NCBI RefSeq assembly: GCF_037042905.1
Contig: NC_087249.1
Span: 32,638,401-32,702,400, forward strand
DNA length: 64,000 nt
From: Lytechinus pictus
Taxonomy: Eukaryota; Echinodermata; Echinoidea; Temnopleuroida; Toxopneustidae
Direction of reading: 5' to 3'
Shown piece after piece: positions 13,685 to 25,033 of this stretch. The notes under the pieces were generated by a model. The model was not told the DNA's origin. It saw only the letters and a program-made list of their open reading frames with translations, and searched no databases. The translations under genes were made by a program, and so were the position numbers. Position 1 is the first letter of the stretch; every line of letters begins with the position of its first letter.

Positions 13685-14755
13685 AGATACAGGCATGATG
13701 TAAGCTTCCCTTTGATTGGCCAGTGACACTGAAGGGGAGACCGTATGGACCAATCTTGGACATTATTAGAAAATATAAATTTTAATACCTCAGTTCCTAG
13801 AAGAGAAACGAAATGCTTATAGTTGCAGATTGTTGCCCTTGTTATTCTTACAGTAAAAAATCATGTTATTTGACAGGACAGTATAAATTATTTGTACATG
13901 AAGATGAAGATATGTAAAGATGGAATAAGATTTTATACCATACTCTCACCGACCCTATCCTCTGTTTCTCGCTCTCTTCCTGCTTTATAAAATCACTTTG
14001 TTGTAGCTGCTAGCCGTTTCAGTTGTATTACATAGATTAGGTTAATTGGGAAGGGAAGGCACTCAACTGTACTGGTGTACATATGTTCAACCAGATAAAA
14101 TATGAAATAAGGGTAGATTTTTCTGTTCCAAAAGATGTGACACATGTGTTTATGTCAAGTGTGTCAAAATTGCCAAAGATAAGAAGAAAGGAATGCATTT
14201 TCTATCAAGATAAGATGAAAACTTCTTCATTTGTATTAGGGATATCTTTTACCACATTCGATCTGGATTTTTTTTTTGGGGGGGGGGGGGGATCTAAATT
14301 CCCTTGATTAGCGGCATGCTTTACAGGGTTTGGAGATTTAAAACATACACAGAAAGCAAATGAAAGTGTGAATAGGGGTCTATTTTGAAAAATGAAAAAT
14401 ATGCCATAAAGGTTAGTTTGTAATACCTTTAGCTGTGTGTGTACAGCAATGTGATTCGGTGGTTACGCCTTGTGAAAATCTAGTTGCATTTGATTTTATA
14501 GTTACATTTGGATGCCATGCCATATTCTTCTGCAATAGACCCCAGGGTACATACTCTTGATTTCAATTCTGAACTCTGATTGAGCAACTCTGCTTTTGAC
14601 CGTGCATGGTATATGTTTGCTCCATGTTGATTGGTCGTGTCGTGTAATTTGATAGTGCAAGTATGGAAAGACAAGATAGTACAGTTGAAACTTAGTACAT
14701 GCTGATCATCAATGTTATCTAATAGTAAGAAATCATGTTAAAGCTTTGACAAGGA

Positions 14756-15136
14756 GGGTGTTTCATAAAGCTGTTTGAATGTTACGACTGACTTTATGCA
14801 CAACTGGTGATCATTTCTTGGGCTGAACGACCCCTATGTAACCTGACTTGGCACTTGTTATCCAAATGATGTAACCTGACTTGGCACCAAAGAATGTGTT
14901 CTAGTCGTGCATAACGTTGTGCGTAACTTCACAGACAGTTTTATGAAACACGTACCAGATGGGTCTCTCATAAAGATGTTTGTAATTTACAAATGATTTC
15001 ATGCATGACTGGTGATCCTTTCTCAGGCCAAATTATCTATCCATGTGTAGCTGACTAAGCACCTACTAGTAGGAACATGTTCCATTCATGCTTAAAGTTG
15101 TGCATAAATTTACAAATGGATTTGTGAAACACCCCT
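14756..15136. mobile_element. Two adjacent copies of a GGGTGTTTCATAAAG-type MITE
   Basis: Copy 1 (about 14756-14957) starts GGGTGTTTCATAAAGCTG and ends with its inverted form (TTTTATGAAACACGTACC). Copy 2 (about 14961-15136) starts GGGTCTCTCATAAAG and ends TTTGTGAAACACCCC. A better-preserved relative lies at 39097-39266. Confidence 0.7.
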
Positions 15137-15178
15137 CAGAATACTTTATTGTTGAATCGGGTAAAGAGATCTGTATTC

Positions 15179-15518
15179 AATGGTCCGTATTCTGAAGTCA
15201 GGTTTAATGTAGACCATGGAGCTACTAATATGCTTAGACCATGGTCTAATTCTCTGCTGAAATTATGGCGAGCCAAATATCCCAAATTTTGCTTACATAC
15301 ATTTCTAATATTTACTATTTTGTTTCCCTTTGCTTTCTTAATGAAGAAAATATTTCAGTTATCATTCTGAGACATTTATAAATGATTTGAGCGCCATAAA
15401 ATTGAATAAATTGAACATGTACTAATAGAGATTTGTGCCCCAATTGGCTCTCTCCATAGTTAAACTACAACTTTAAACCAGGGTTTAATTTAAACCCGAG
15501 TTCAGAATACGGGCCATT
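15179..15518. mobile_element. GGCCCGTATTCTGAA-type MITE, copy 1
   Basis: Begins ATGGTCCGTATTCTGAAGTC and ends with the inverted CAGAATACGGGCCAT. Related copies lie at 42051-42366 and 62747-63055. Confidence 0.75.
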
Positions 15519-15800
15519 GAGTTTTGACCATAGTATTATGATAGGCATAATTTGCCTGGATATCTGTGAGTATTAATTAATATGCAATAACTGCCCCTTT
15601 GCTGTTATCCAAATTCTGTCTTAATGTACTGTCATTATAATGATTAAGTCCTATATATTTGTTATTGAATAATTTAATAATATAGTTAAATAATTCTTTG
15701 AAGAACTGAAATATTTTTGTAATTTTTATGAGATATATTGTATGGATATGTGATTTCATTATAAAAGAAACATATGATAAAAATAAAGATATTCTTTGTC

Positions 15801-18800
15801 TATATTATTTGTTTCGTATCAGGGGAATCTAAGCGTGATAACAAAGTCATTTGCCTGAGATAACTACAAAGATATTACAAGAGGAATAGAATATTGACAA
15901 GTTTAAAAGCGATTGGACAAGGAATAACAAAGTCAGATGCACATAAGTGGAAAAGAAAAGGGCACTACAATAAGAAGAGAAATAAGGGGCACTGTATAAA
16001 GGAAATTCTGGGGCACTCTTGAGGAGTGACCCGACATTTGCTCCGGTCTTAATATCTCAGACGGCATAGGGTTATAGTTAGGATTGTAAGAGATTGTTTT
16101 GGTTCAGAACAATGTCAAGATAAGTACTAGGGTTCATTTAGTTTTGGAGGTAAGGTTTTATGATTGGCTTAACGTGGAGAGTTTCCATCGGAGCAATTTT
16201 CGCTGGAGCAAATGTCATGGAATTTCTTGAAGAAGAAAAAAGGGCACGTTTGCAAGTGAAAGACCCATGTTTTTAAGAGATGGAACAATTGAAGAAAGGA
16301 AGTTAGAAGAATGGACGTGCACATGGGACTTACTTTAAAACAGGGTTGAGTAGACCGCCCCCAACTCTCTGCCCCGATTATTACAAAGGGACTTTTGTTA
16401 TTTTCCTCCACTTCTTCCTTCTTCTTTATTCTTCTTCTCCTCCTCCTCTTCTCCTTCTTTTCTTTTTGTCTTCTACTTATTCGGATAAATTCTCCTTATT
16501 CTTCTCCTTCTTCAGATAGATGGTGCGTACTTACAATTGAAAAAAAAGAATGATGAATTTAATAACTACAAAATGACACATTCACAAGTTGAAAGCAGGA
16601 AAGATTTGGGCGTGGTCATTTAAACAAAGCTTACTTTTGAATAACACTTTCTTGCAAAGATCAATGAAAGCAATAAATTACTGAATAGTAAAAAGAACAT
16701 TTGCACCATGAGAACTTTTTACTGCCTATACCTGGATACCGCAACTGTCCCCAACCAAAGTCCCAGGGACCGATTGCACGAAAGGGTCTTTACAAGAACC
16801 GTCTTTCGTGTCGCGCATTATTATGCTGAAACGCATTTTGAATAAATTACCTGCAAACTTATTTTACAAAACAATCTAGGTGTAGATATTCATTTATATA
16901 CATCTACATGGTTTGAATTTACATGGTATGATCTTGAGCAAACAGATTTAGAATTGCTAAACAGTAACAGTTTGATGTTTAAAAGCTGAATGCATGAGAG
17001 ATTGTTACTCATTTCAATCATTACAAAATAGTCAACCCAGGGTATGGTAACGTTTGAACTATTGAGCTAAACATTACTTATTCAAATTTTAACAGGCTGA
17101 ATAATTGAAAACACGACACATATTGAAAAGGGAATACAATGAAGCAATATCCGAAAATACTAACAAATATTAGAAAGAACCAGAATTCAAACAATCAATC
17201 AATCAATCAAATCAGCGATTGATTGTGTGACCGAACCTCAGTCCGATCTCCATGCTAAATACTCTACGGTTCATGTATTTCACTTCTTCTTGTTCCCTTG
17301 TTATGAATATTTTCAAGGAGGATCCACACTTCACAGACAACATTGCTTTAGCATGTTTAGTGGACTCCCTCATGTCCATATGCTCTATTTTATACATCTT
17401 TCAGTTAAATCCGTAAAGTTTTATCTGACTTGTATTATGTTTGAATGGAAATTAAATGAAGAATTTAAGATTTGAAGGATGATCTTGCAGTATCCATGAT
17501 TTCGACGGAAATGTGATCCCCGGTCCCCCACCATCTTCCATACCATCGGCGATAAAAAATACATCTCCCTGAGAGTCCATCCGCAGTGAGTCGACATTAT
17601 ATGGATTTTCGTTTTCATTATAGGTCCTAATGTTCTCATGGACCCCACCTTTTTTTTTTGGGGGGGGGGGTTATTGGTCCGTTGCAGAAAGAATGCATCA
17701 AAACCAATAATAAAAAAAAATCAATCATGACTTGAATTTCAACCAAATAGAACAGAACTACACAAGCTCCAAATTCTTTCTACCAATGCCTTATGAAAGC
17801 GTGGAATATTAGGGGCGTCGGACATTTTTTTTAATGTCAGAATAAGAAACCAAAAGTATACATAATTTTGACCTTATGAAATAATTATTCTCGTTTTTTG
17901 TTAGGACTACTCCATATTTCCACCCTGGTTTTGAGTTATTGGAACAACTTAAGTTAGGGGGTTGATTTTTTTTTCCACGTACCACCCCCAATATTGGACA
18001 ATATTTGGACCAGCGCCACTGGGGCAAGATAATTTCGTAACCGTGTAAAACAATGGATATGCATGTGGGATTTTAGAACTTAATTTATGTGGTCACATAA
18101 AATACTGTACATGGACGCACCCAACCTGGTAGTTTACACTTTTACACTTTACACTATACATTGTGCACCAAATCCTTCAATACCACTATCGAAAATGCAA
18201 AAGTACCTTTGTAATCAGCTTGGACACTCTTAAAAAAATATTAGGCCCACGTTTCTCATGACCCATCCTCCCTGCAAAAATCTGATTACTGCCCTTGGTG
18301 CCGCAGAGAATTTGTGACATCGCCCCCTGGGATGTTTGCCCTCCCCGAATCCGGAAAATTATAGAAAATCATCATTTTTAGCTCGCACGCGGAGGTTTTG
18401 TCACTTACTTTTTATCTACCCCTTCGAATTGTTTGGCTCATCACCCCACCAACCATTGTCTTGTGTGATTAGCATGGTCAATAATATAAGGGTTTTTTTT
18501 TTTTTTGTATTCGGTGGCGCGCCCATACATTTTCAACAATAATTTGTGGCCGTCTGTGAAAAGTAATTAAGAAGCCTGCGTGCAGGCACATCGGCCGGCC
18601 AAACGTTATACATAGTCGTATTAACTTATCCAGCTTATACAATGTTTTTCAAATATTATGGTAATAATGATGATAAAATGTTCAAATATAGCAGTGAAGG
18701 GATGTAGGCGTGTCTTTACGACTAAGATCTAAATGTCTCACTGGGTTGTTATACTTGACAATCTGCTTCAACCTATCGTCAGGGATATACATGTATCAGC

Positions 18801-19029
18801 CACTTCGTTTATTTTCTTGGATTTCAATACAGGGAGTCGCCCACCAAATCCATGGAAGTCCACGCCCAATATCTGACAAGCCTGGCTTCATTCGTGCAAA
18901 CATGATGTAACTTGTCATCTGCCACTTTTAAAGATCGACAAAATGCGTATGATCTGTCAGAGCTTGTCGAACTGTATACTCTTTGGTTTGCCTAATAGCA
19001 TGATAAGATCTGACTATCCACTCGAAATC
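15801..19029. other. Intergenic, no gene recognised
   Basis: No exon-like frame or known protein motif was found. Contains one short TIR element at 16033-16217, a pyrimidine-rich (CTT)n tract at about 16400-16515, a short G-run at 17640-17670 and AT-rich unique-looking DNA. Confidence 0.5.
16033..16217. mobile_element. GACATTTGCTCCGG-type TIR element, copy 1
   Basis: Begins CGACATTTGCTCCGG and ends CGCTGGAGCAAATGTC, an inverted pair. A second copy with the same ends lies at 32056-32187. Confidence 0.65.
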
Positions 19030-19133
19030 TTGTATTTTCCAGGAGTTTCAAAATAGGTGGAAAGATTTTGCAAAACGTACGTCGAAAGAGGTTGTCTTTG
19101 AAGCAATATATGAATGGGTTTGCTGCTGAACTT

Positions 19134-19716
19134 TAAAGAAAAATGAAACCTTTGGAACAAGATAGCTTGTGTGAAAACAGAAAAATCAAAGAAAAAGATC
19201 AACGAAAGTTTGAGAAAAATCGGACAAATAATGAGACAGTTATGAGCATTTGAATATTGCGATCACTAATGCTATGGAGATCCTTAAATTGGCAATGCGA
19301 CAGAGATGTGTGATGTCACTTGTGAACAACTCTCCCCATTACTTTAATATATATTTCACTTAAATTACCTCTTTTATCATATCAGTAGATCATGTGTTCT
19401 TTCTATAAGAGGGCATGTAATACAGATTTTTAAAGAATACATCATAGATAAAGAGTTTGTATCACCACAGGAAAAAGCGAAAAGAGACATTTTGAGGGTA
19501 TTTTATAGTCCATCAAAGGCAAAGTTGTTCACATGTGACATCACACATCCTTATCGCATTGCCAATGGGAGGATCTCCATAGCATTAGTGATTGCAATAT
19601 TCAAATGCTCATAACTTTCTCAGTATTTGTCCGATTTTTCTCAAACTGTTCTTATTCTTTGATTTTTCTGTTTCGACACAAGCCTACTTATTCCAAAGGT
19701 TTCATTCCTCTTTAAG
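19134..19716. mobile_element. Palindromic MITE inserted in GPCR pseudogene TM7 region
   Basis: Starts CTTTAAAGAAAAATGAAACC and ends GGTTTCATTCCTCTTTAAG. Long imperfect inverted arms include TGTGATGTCAC / GTGACATCACACA. Removing it rejoins the two halves of the GPCR homology. Confidence 0.8.
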
Positions 19717-20000
19717 TGGCAATATAAAAAGCAATGTCAAATAGGATGACCTGTCCAATGTGGCTTATGCGAACTATTATAAATGTACTTTGATGATTGT
19801 GGAATATGAATATATCAATAAATAAATAAATAAATAAATACCCTTATCAAACCAAATGCTCGTAGGGAACCAACCGATGCAGAAAGTACCCACAACAAAC
19901 ACAGTTGTCTTTGCGGCTTTGTATACTGCTGTTGACCTGTCCACCTTGCCATGCTTGTCGTGGAGGGCCCATCGCATGATGTTGCATCCGACGGGAATGG

Positions 20001-20628
20001 TTAAAGGACAAGTCCACCCCAACAGAAAGTTGATTTTAAAAAAAGGAGAAAAATCCAACAATCAAAACACTGAAAATTTCATCAAAATCGGATGTAAAAT
20101 AAGAAAGTTATGACATTTTAAAGTTTCGCTTAATTTCACAAAACAGTTATATGCACATCCTGGTCGGTATGCAAATTGGCAGACTGATGACGTCACCCAC
20201 TCACTATTTCTTTTGTATTTATTATATGAAATATGAAATATGAAATATTCTAATTTTCTCCTCCTTGTCAAGTGAAACAAAGTTTAATTTCTCCCTGAAC
20301 ATGTGGAATTACCATTATTTTAACAGTTTATGGTTAAGTTAAGTTAGTCCTTCTTGTCAAATCTGTAAAAATTGAAATATTGTATTATTCAAACAATAAA
20401 AAACAAAAGAAATAGTGAGTGATGGACATCATCGACTATCTCATTTGCATATCACTGAGTTGTGCATTTAACTGTTTTGTGAAAACTAAGCAAAACTTAG
20501 AAATGTCATAACTTTCTTTTTTTACGTCCGATTTTGATAAAATTTGATAAAATTTGCAGCGTTATGTTTGTTTGATTTTTCTCTATCGATTCAAAACAAC
20601 GATTTTCTGGGGTGGACTTGACCTTTAA
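20001..20628. mobile_element. Palindromic MITE inserted in GPCR pseudogene TM5-TM6 loop
   Basis: Starts TTAAAGGACAAGTCCACCCC and ends GGGGTGGACTTGACCTTTAA, with long inverted arms (TTCATCAAAATCGGATG / ATCCGATTTTGATAAAATT-type). The flanking TTAA or TA may be the target site. The sequence looks like a high-copy family I associate with sea urchins, which is recollection and not a search result. Confidence 0.8.
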
Positions 20629-21260
20629 GGGCGATACGGAGAATCAAGAAATTTAACAACATCAAGACGATGCTTAATTGAAAACAGGATGTAGCTAGCA
20701 CTTCCAATGAAGAAGTTCCTGGTTGATTCAGATGTTTATCTTTCTCCAGTGCAGAACCTGCGTCAGGGTGTTGTCCCCCCTGTTTCCAGACTCAATCACA
20801 GAAACGATCCCATAAGTGCATGATTCCTCCAGCCCAGACAAAGAAGACCTCGATACGAACTCTTCGCGTCGTCACCAATGACGCATAGTGGAGTGGCTTC
20901 GTTCGCGAGATTAGACGATCCGCAGTAATAAGTACAAAATGTACGATCGAAACATAGACTAGCATGTAGATCCAGGCCGTAGAGTATACCGACTTAGCAA
21001 CAGAGCATGTGATCTTGTTTTATATCATCCTGGTGTAGAGAACAAGTGGCACTCCTATTAGCCCAATGCAGAGGTCAGAAACGGCTAGACTGGTGAAAAT
21101 GATGTAACTTTGTGTTCCTTGGAGGCCGCCAAAATAACCATGATATTGCCGAAAGCAATTATGAACATGTGGTGAGGATAAACAAGATCATTACAAAAGC
21201 GTTATAAAATGGTGATATTTCCACTGTGTACTCGAGGACTTCGGATGAATTCATAGCCAT

Positions 21261-24200
21261 TTCACTTTTCCTGATTGACGGTGCAGAGTTCACACGTCAC
21301 AATAAAGCTGATGTTTAAGATCATAATGTTCAGATGATGAGCAAGATATACCGGTCTAAAAGAGTTACAAAATTATCTGAACTAATAGATTAAACGTTAT
21401 TGTAATCACTAGACTTATACCATGACAATTCGAGCAGAAGAAAACCTTACAATAAGTTTATCGAAATAAGAAAAGATTAGGTGCATATTATAACCAAACC
21501 GCTCAGCAATGTGCAAAGTTGCCTCTTTTAGAAGTCAACAAAGGCTGTTGTAATAAAGGCGCGTCGACTTAGTTGTAGAGAACAGATTCGTACAGACTAT
21601 AGATTCGAAGCAGAGTACCTTCCCTATAATGGGTAACAGAATAGTTCTCGGGACAAAGGCCACTTGAGTTATCCTCTCGACGGGTTACTTGTATGATGAT
21701 CTTGTTTTTGGAAGTCGGATAAACCCCCTAGCTTGAGCGTAAAAAGAAACTCTCGAATTTGCAATCTAAGGTAGATATGGAAGTGTTCATCTAAACAAGC
21801 TCGGATGCATTCTGGGAAGCATGACCTTAGAATAATTTATTGGGATAGTTTGAAAAAACCCATTTCCATTTGTCAATGATTAACGCGTTAAACGAAGAAA
21901 GTATCAGGGAGGTATATAAATAGATTTAGTTTGCCTTGTTAAGAATGAGGTACCTGGATGTCAATTTCAGCTTGGAATGGTTGGGACAAGCTACACGTAA
22001 ATACGAAAATTCTGAAAAAACGTACAAAAATCTGGTTTCTTTATTTTGCATACTGGCTCAAAATTTTGTCAAATCGTAAACTTTAAGCACTTAATCAAAA
22101 TAAACCATGCAGTGTTTCATAGTGTGGACTGATGAACATGAGCGTTATAGGTGACAAGAATCAAAACGAATTACTTAGAATAAAACAGAAGTTTGAATGA
22201 CTGGAAAGAAAGTCAATCGAACCCTTAAACAAATCTAATATGTAGTTATATTGACATAACTTATTTGTCCAACCAATAAAATAATTATTTGTTGACTGAA
22301 CACTGGTGCCCCCTCAAAATCATATCATATTCAACAGCAAAACAGGGGGGAGTTTAAGAGATCACACCACCCTCTTACATCAAACTCTCACTGTGTTATA
22401 CACTTGTTCATCACTCATACGTGACTTAATTGCATACATCGGGAAGTGCAAATTAAGTATGCGACCTGATAGATAATTCTCTCAGCCGTTCTTTCCCTTG
22501 AATTAAGTGGGAGTAAGACATAATTGCTTCCACTATCCATCGCAAGCTGAGTGTTTTTTTTTTTTATAATGGATAGATCAATAAATTACCCTAGCGTATA
22601 TCGCGTTTTAGTGGCCTAATTGACAAGTTAGTGTTGGCGATTGAAAACCTTTATGTAAAATTTTGTTATGTATGTTCATGTAGTTTTAGTAGAATGTTTG
22701 AAAATTGTTTTCCAACTCTAACAGAATATTGTCACGACACACTGGTGTGTTGGCGCAGTTGGTAGAGCGTCGGGAGTTCAAACCCTAGTCGCGTCAGGGC
22801 GTTAAAAGATGGGAGTTGCTGCTACCCCATTTGGCGTTCAACAATAAAATTCAATGGATAGAGCTCCTATATGTGTCGATCTGGCGCTGCACAGTGGCTG
22901 CCGGGCCCACGATCAATTTGGCAAAACAGATTTTTAGAGGACTTACGTTTCTGATTTCTGTTTTGAATAATAAAAATATGGATGTATAATATATTCACGA
23001 ATTTCTATAAAATGTTTTTTTCCAGCAGGTTGTTCTGACAGAAAATGTAAGCCGAAAGTTTTATTATATCATGCTCATTTCAAAGGCTGAATTATATATC
23101 CTCTAAAGGGCAGCATAATCTCCCATTTTCTTTATTATGTACTCATTTTGTAGATATGTTAGTTATTATTGTCAATTACTATGTATGATGTTACAATGAT
23201 TAGAAATGATTGTGCTCGTATAAAATATATGAGTAAGATTTGTTGATTAAAAACAATAGTTTACTTCTAAAAATCCAAATGCTACTATACTTTCTTGAAA
23301 ATAATATTCAGTGGATTCGTTTAGTGGGCGCCGGAACACTAAACGAAGAGCGTACATACAGTCACCAAACGGCCCCCCTATGCGATGATGGTAGACCCAT
23401 GGATATATAAAAAAGTTTGGAAATCTGAGTTTGCCCATTAATTTCTCCCAACTCCCAATTTTACACAATGCATTTTTGACATTATTCAAAAGATCTTACA
23501 ATTCTCTTTAAAATGATACCATGCTTGTTATGATCATGCCATCAGGAAAAGAGCAGGATACAAAATTGTTGGATGAGGTCTGAATTGAAAAGCTGCAAAA
23601 AGAGCAGAAATAGTCATGAAGGGTCAATCAGAACATGATTCTTTTGTCTGTGTCAGTAGAGATGAAAATCCATTCAAATCAAGCCCTTGCTTCTGTAGCA
23701 CGGTTCTGTGAGATGGTTTGAGTCGTGGTTTGAAATACCCGTGCATGTTTGTTCTTATGTGTTTGCTTGTGCAGAGGTGGGTTTGATTGCATGTTAATGT
23801 TGATGTTAAGAAGCATGAAAACAATTAAAAGAAACCGCTGAGAAACTCACTCATCACCACGGAAAAAAGAACAGTGACTTTCAATATTGTGTCATTTTGC
23901 AACTTTTGAATTTTGACCTTGCCCCACATTTCAAGACACTGCACCTCCATGTGAACCATATAATCATATCATGTGGGGTATCATTTTAAAGAAAATCATA
24001 TGATCTATTCATTGATATTAATTACACATTGATACCGAGGAGGGACTATCGATCAAAGTCAAAAGAAACCGCTGAGAAACTCACTCATCACCATCATGTA
24101 GGATATCATTTTAAACAGAAGTAAATAATCTATTCGTTAATATTAATAACACATTGATATTTACTAAAACCGAGGAGGGATTATCGATCAAAGTTAGATT

Positions 24201-24397
24201 TCCAAACTTTTTTTGAGGAGTTTATTTTAAAAATGGATAGAGCTCGTTGTACGCGGCTGTCGCACACCCGACCTTGAATGTACAGGAAAAATGGTAATAG
24301 TATACCAACACTTAAGAAACAAGCGAGATGGAGAGAGAGAGAGGAGAAAAGGCGGAACTTTGAGCGCTTGACGCGTTGTTGCTATATCCATTTTCTA
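21261..24397. other. Intergenic, no gene recognised
   Basis: Contains a tRNA-derived SINE at about 22740-22900. Around 23827-24240 there is a locally duplicated stretch: the phrase AAACCGCTGAGAAACTCACT occurs at about 23833 and 24065, and CCGAGGAGGGA..TATCGATCAAAGT also occurs twice. Otherwise nothing exon-like is seen. Confidence 0.5.
22740..22900 (+). mobile_element. tRNA-derived SINE
   Basis: A tRNA-like head: box A-like TGGCGCAGTTGGTAGAGCG followed about 10 bp later by box B-like GGGAGTTCAAACCC. The D-loop to T-loop distance is too short for a functional tRNA, and a non-tRNA body follows. Right boundary uncertain. Confidence 0.65.
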
Positions 24398-24618
24398 CAG
24401 GGGCGGAAATCTCTCCCAAAAGGTAGGGGGGACACAGGGGCGGATCCAGCCTTCGCCAATAGGGGGGGGGGCGGAAATTTGTTTCAGCCATATTTTCCCC
24501 GATCGGCAGCTCGACGATGATTTGTGTTTGTTTCTTTGAAGGGGTAGTCCTCATTAGTCACTTCTTAGCTTTATTCTTATAAATTCATATATAATATCAT
24601 AATCCTTATTTATATGAT

Positions 24619-24980
24619 GCGAGCGCGAAGCGCGAGCTAATTTACTAATTACTACAAACGGAAAGCGCGAGCGGAAATGAACTGATGGAAAAGATACCTG
24701 TTAAAGACTGCGTGCAGTTAGCATTTAACAATCAAATAATGCGAGCGCGAAGAGCGAGCTGATTTTTTTGGACATTTTCACCTACAGAATGGAAATTCTA
24801 AGCACTTTTTGTAACTCAAGCAGAATAGGTATATAAGTAGACAATTGATGCGAGCGCGAAGCGCGAGCGGAAAATTTCGAGATGTAGTCCTATAATATTT
24901 ACTGAACGAGACTCTCTATTCATGTTTTGTAAATCATGAAAAGGATGAGTATTAATAATGCGAGCGCAAAGCGCGAGCAG
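24619..24980 (+). repeat. GCGAGCGCGAAGCGCGAGC motif array, left half
   Basis: Copies of the mirror-symmetric motif at about 24619, 24741 (variant), 24850 and 24959, each within an AT-rich monomer of roughly 110 bp ending in a GAAAATTT-type stretch. Confidence 0.8.
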
Positions 24981-25033
24981 AAAATTTTTATATACGTTTT
25001 GAACTGGTACCTGTTGAAAAGGTACCTGTTAAG

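Larger units (their letters stand above)
13685..15800 (+). other. EPHX2-like 3' UTR region and downstream DNA
   Basis: Follows the stop codon at 13684. AATAAA motifs occur at 15405-15410 (inside a MITE) and 15782-15787; the latter, with an adjacent TTTGTCTATATTATTTGTTT stretch, is a reasonable poly(A) candidate. Two kinds of palindromic MITE lie inside (separate entries). Where the transcript really ends cannot be told from sequence. Confidence 0.4.
19030..21260 (-). pseudogene. Rhodopsin-class GPCR pseudogene with three insertions
   Basis: Minus-strand remnant of a single-exon receptor closely related to the intact 371-aa GPCR at 52074-53189. Order from 21260 down: an ATG with TM1 (frameshifted, premature TAA), TM2-TM3, a region matching the TM4-TM5 part, TM6 (FCIGWFPTSIWF at about 19860-19915), and TM7 with the junction after it (SAANPFIYCFKD..RRTFCKIF at about 19060-19135). 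Comparison with the intact gene places three insertions: a 583-bp palindromic element at 19134-19716, a short AATAAATAAATA-tailed piece at about 19780-19845, and a 628-bp palindromic element at 20001-20628. Frameshifts and stops remain even without the insertions. It cannot make a working receptor. Confidence 0.9.

Noticed and set aside
22740-22810. Functional tRNA gene
   Set aside because: Boxes A and B are too close to allow an anticodon arm; it fits a SINE head instead.
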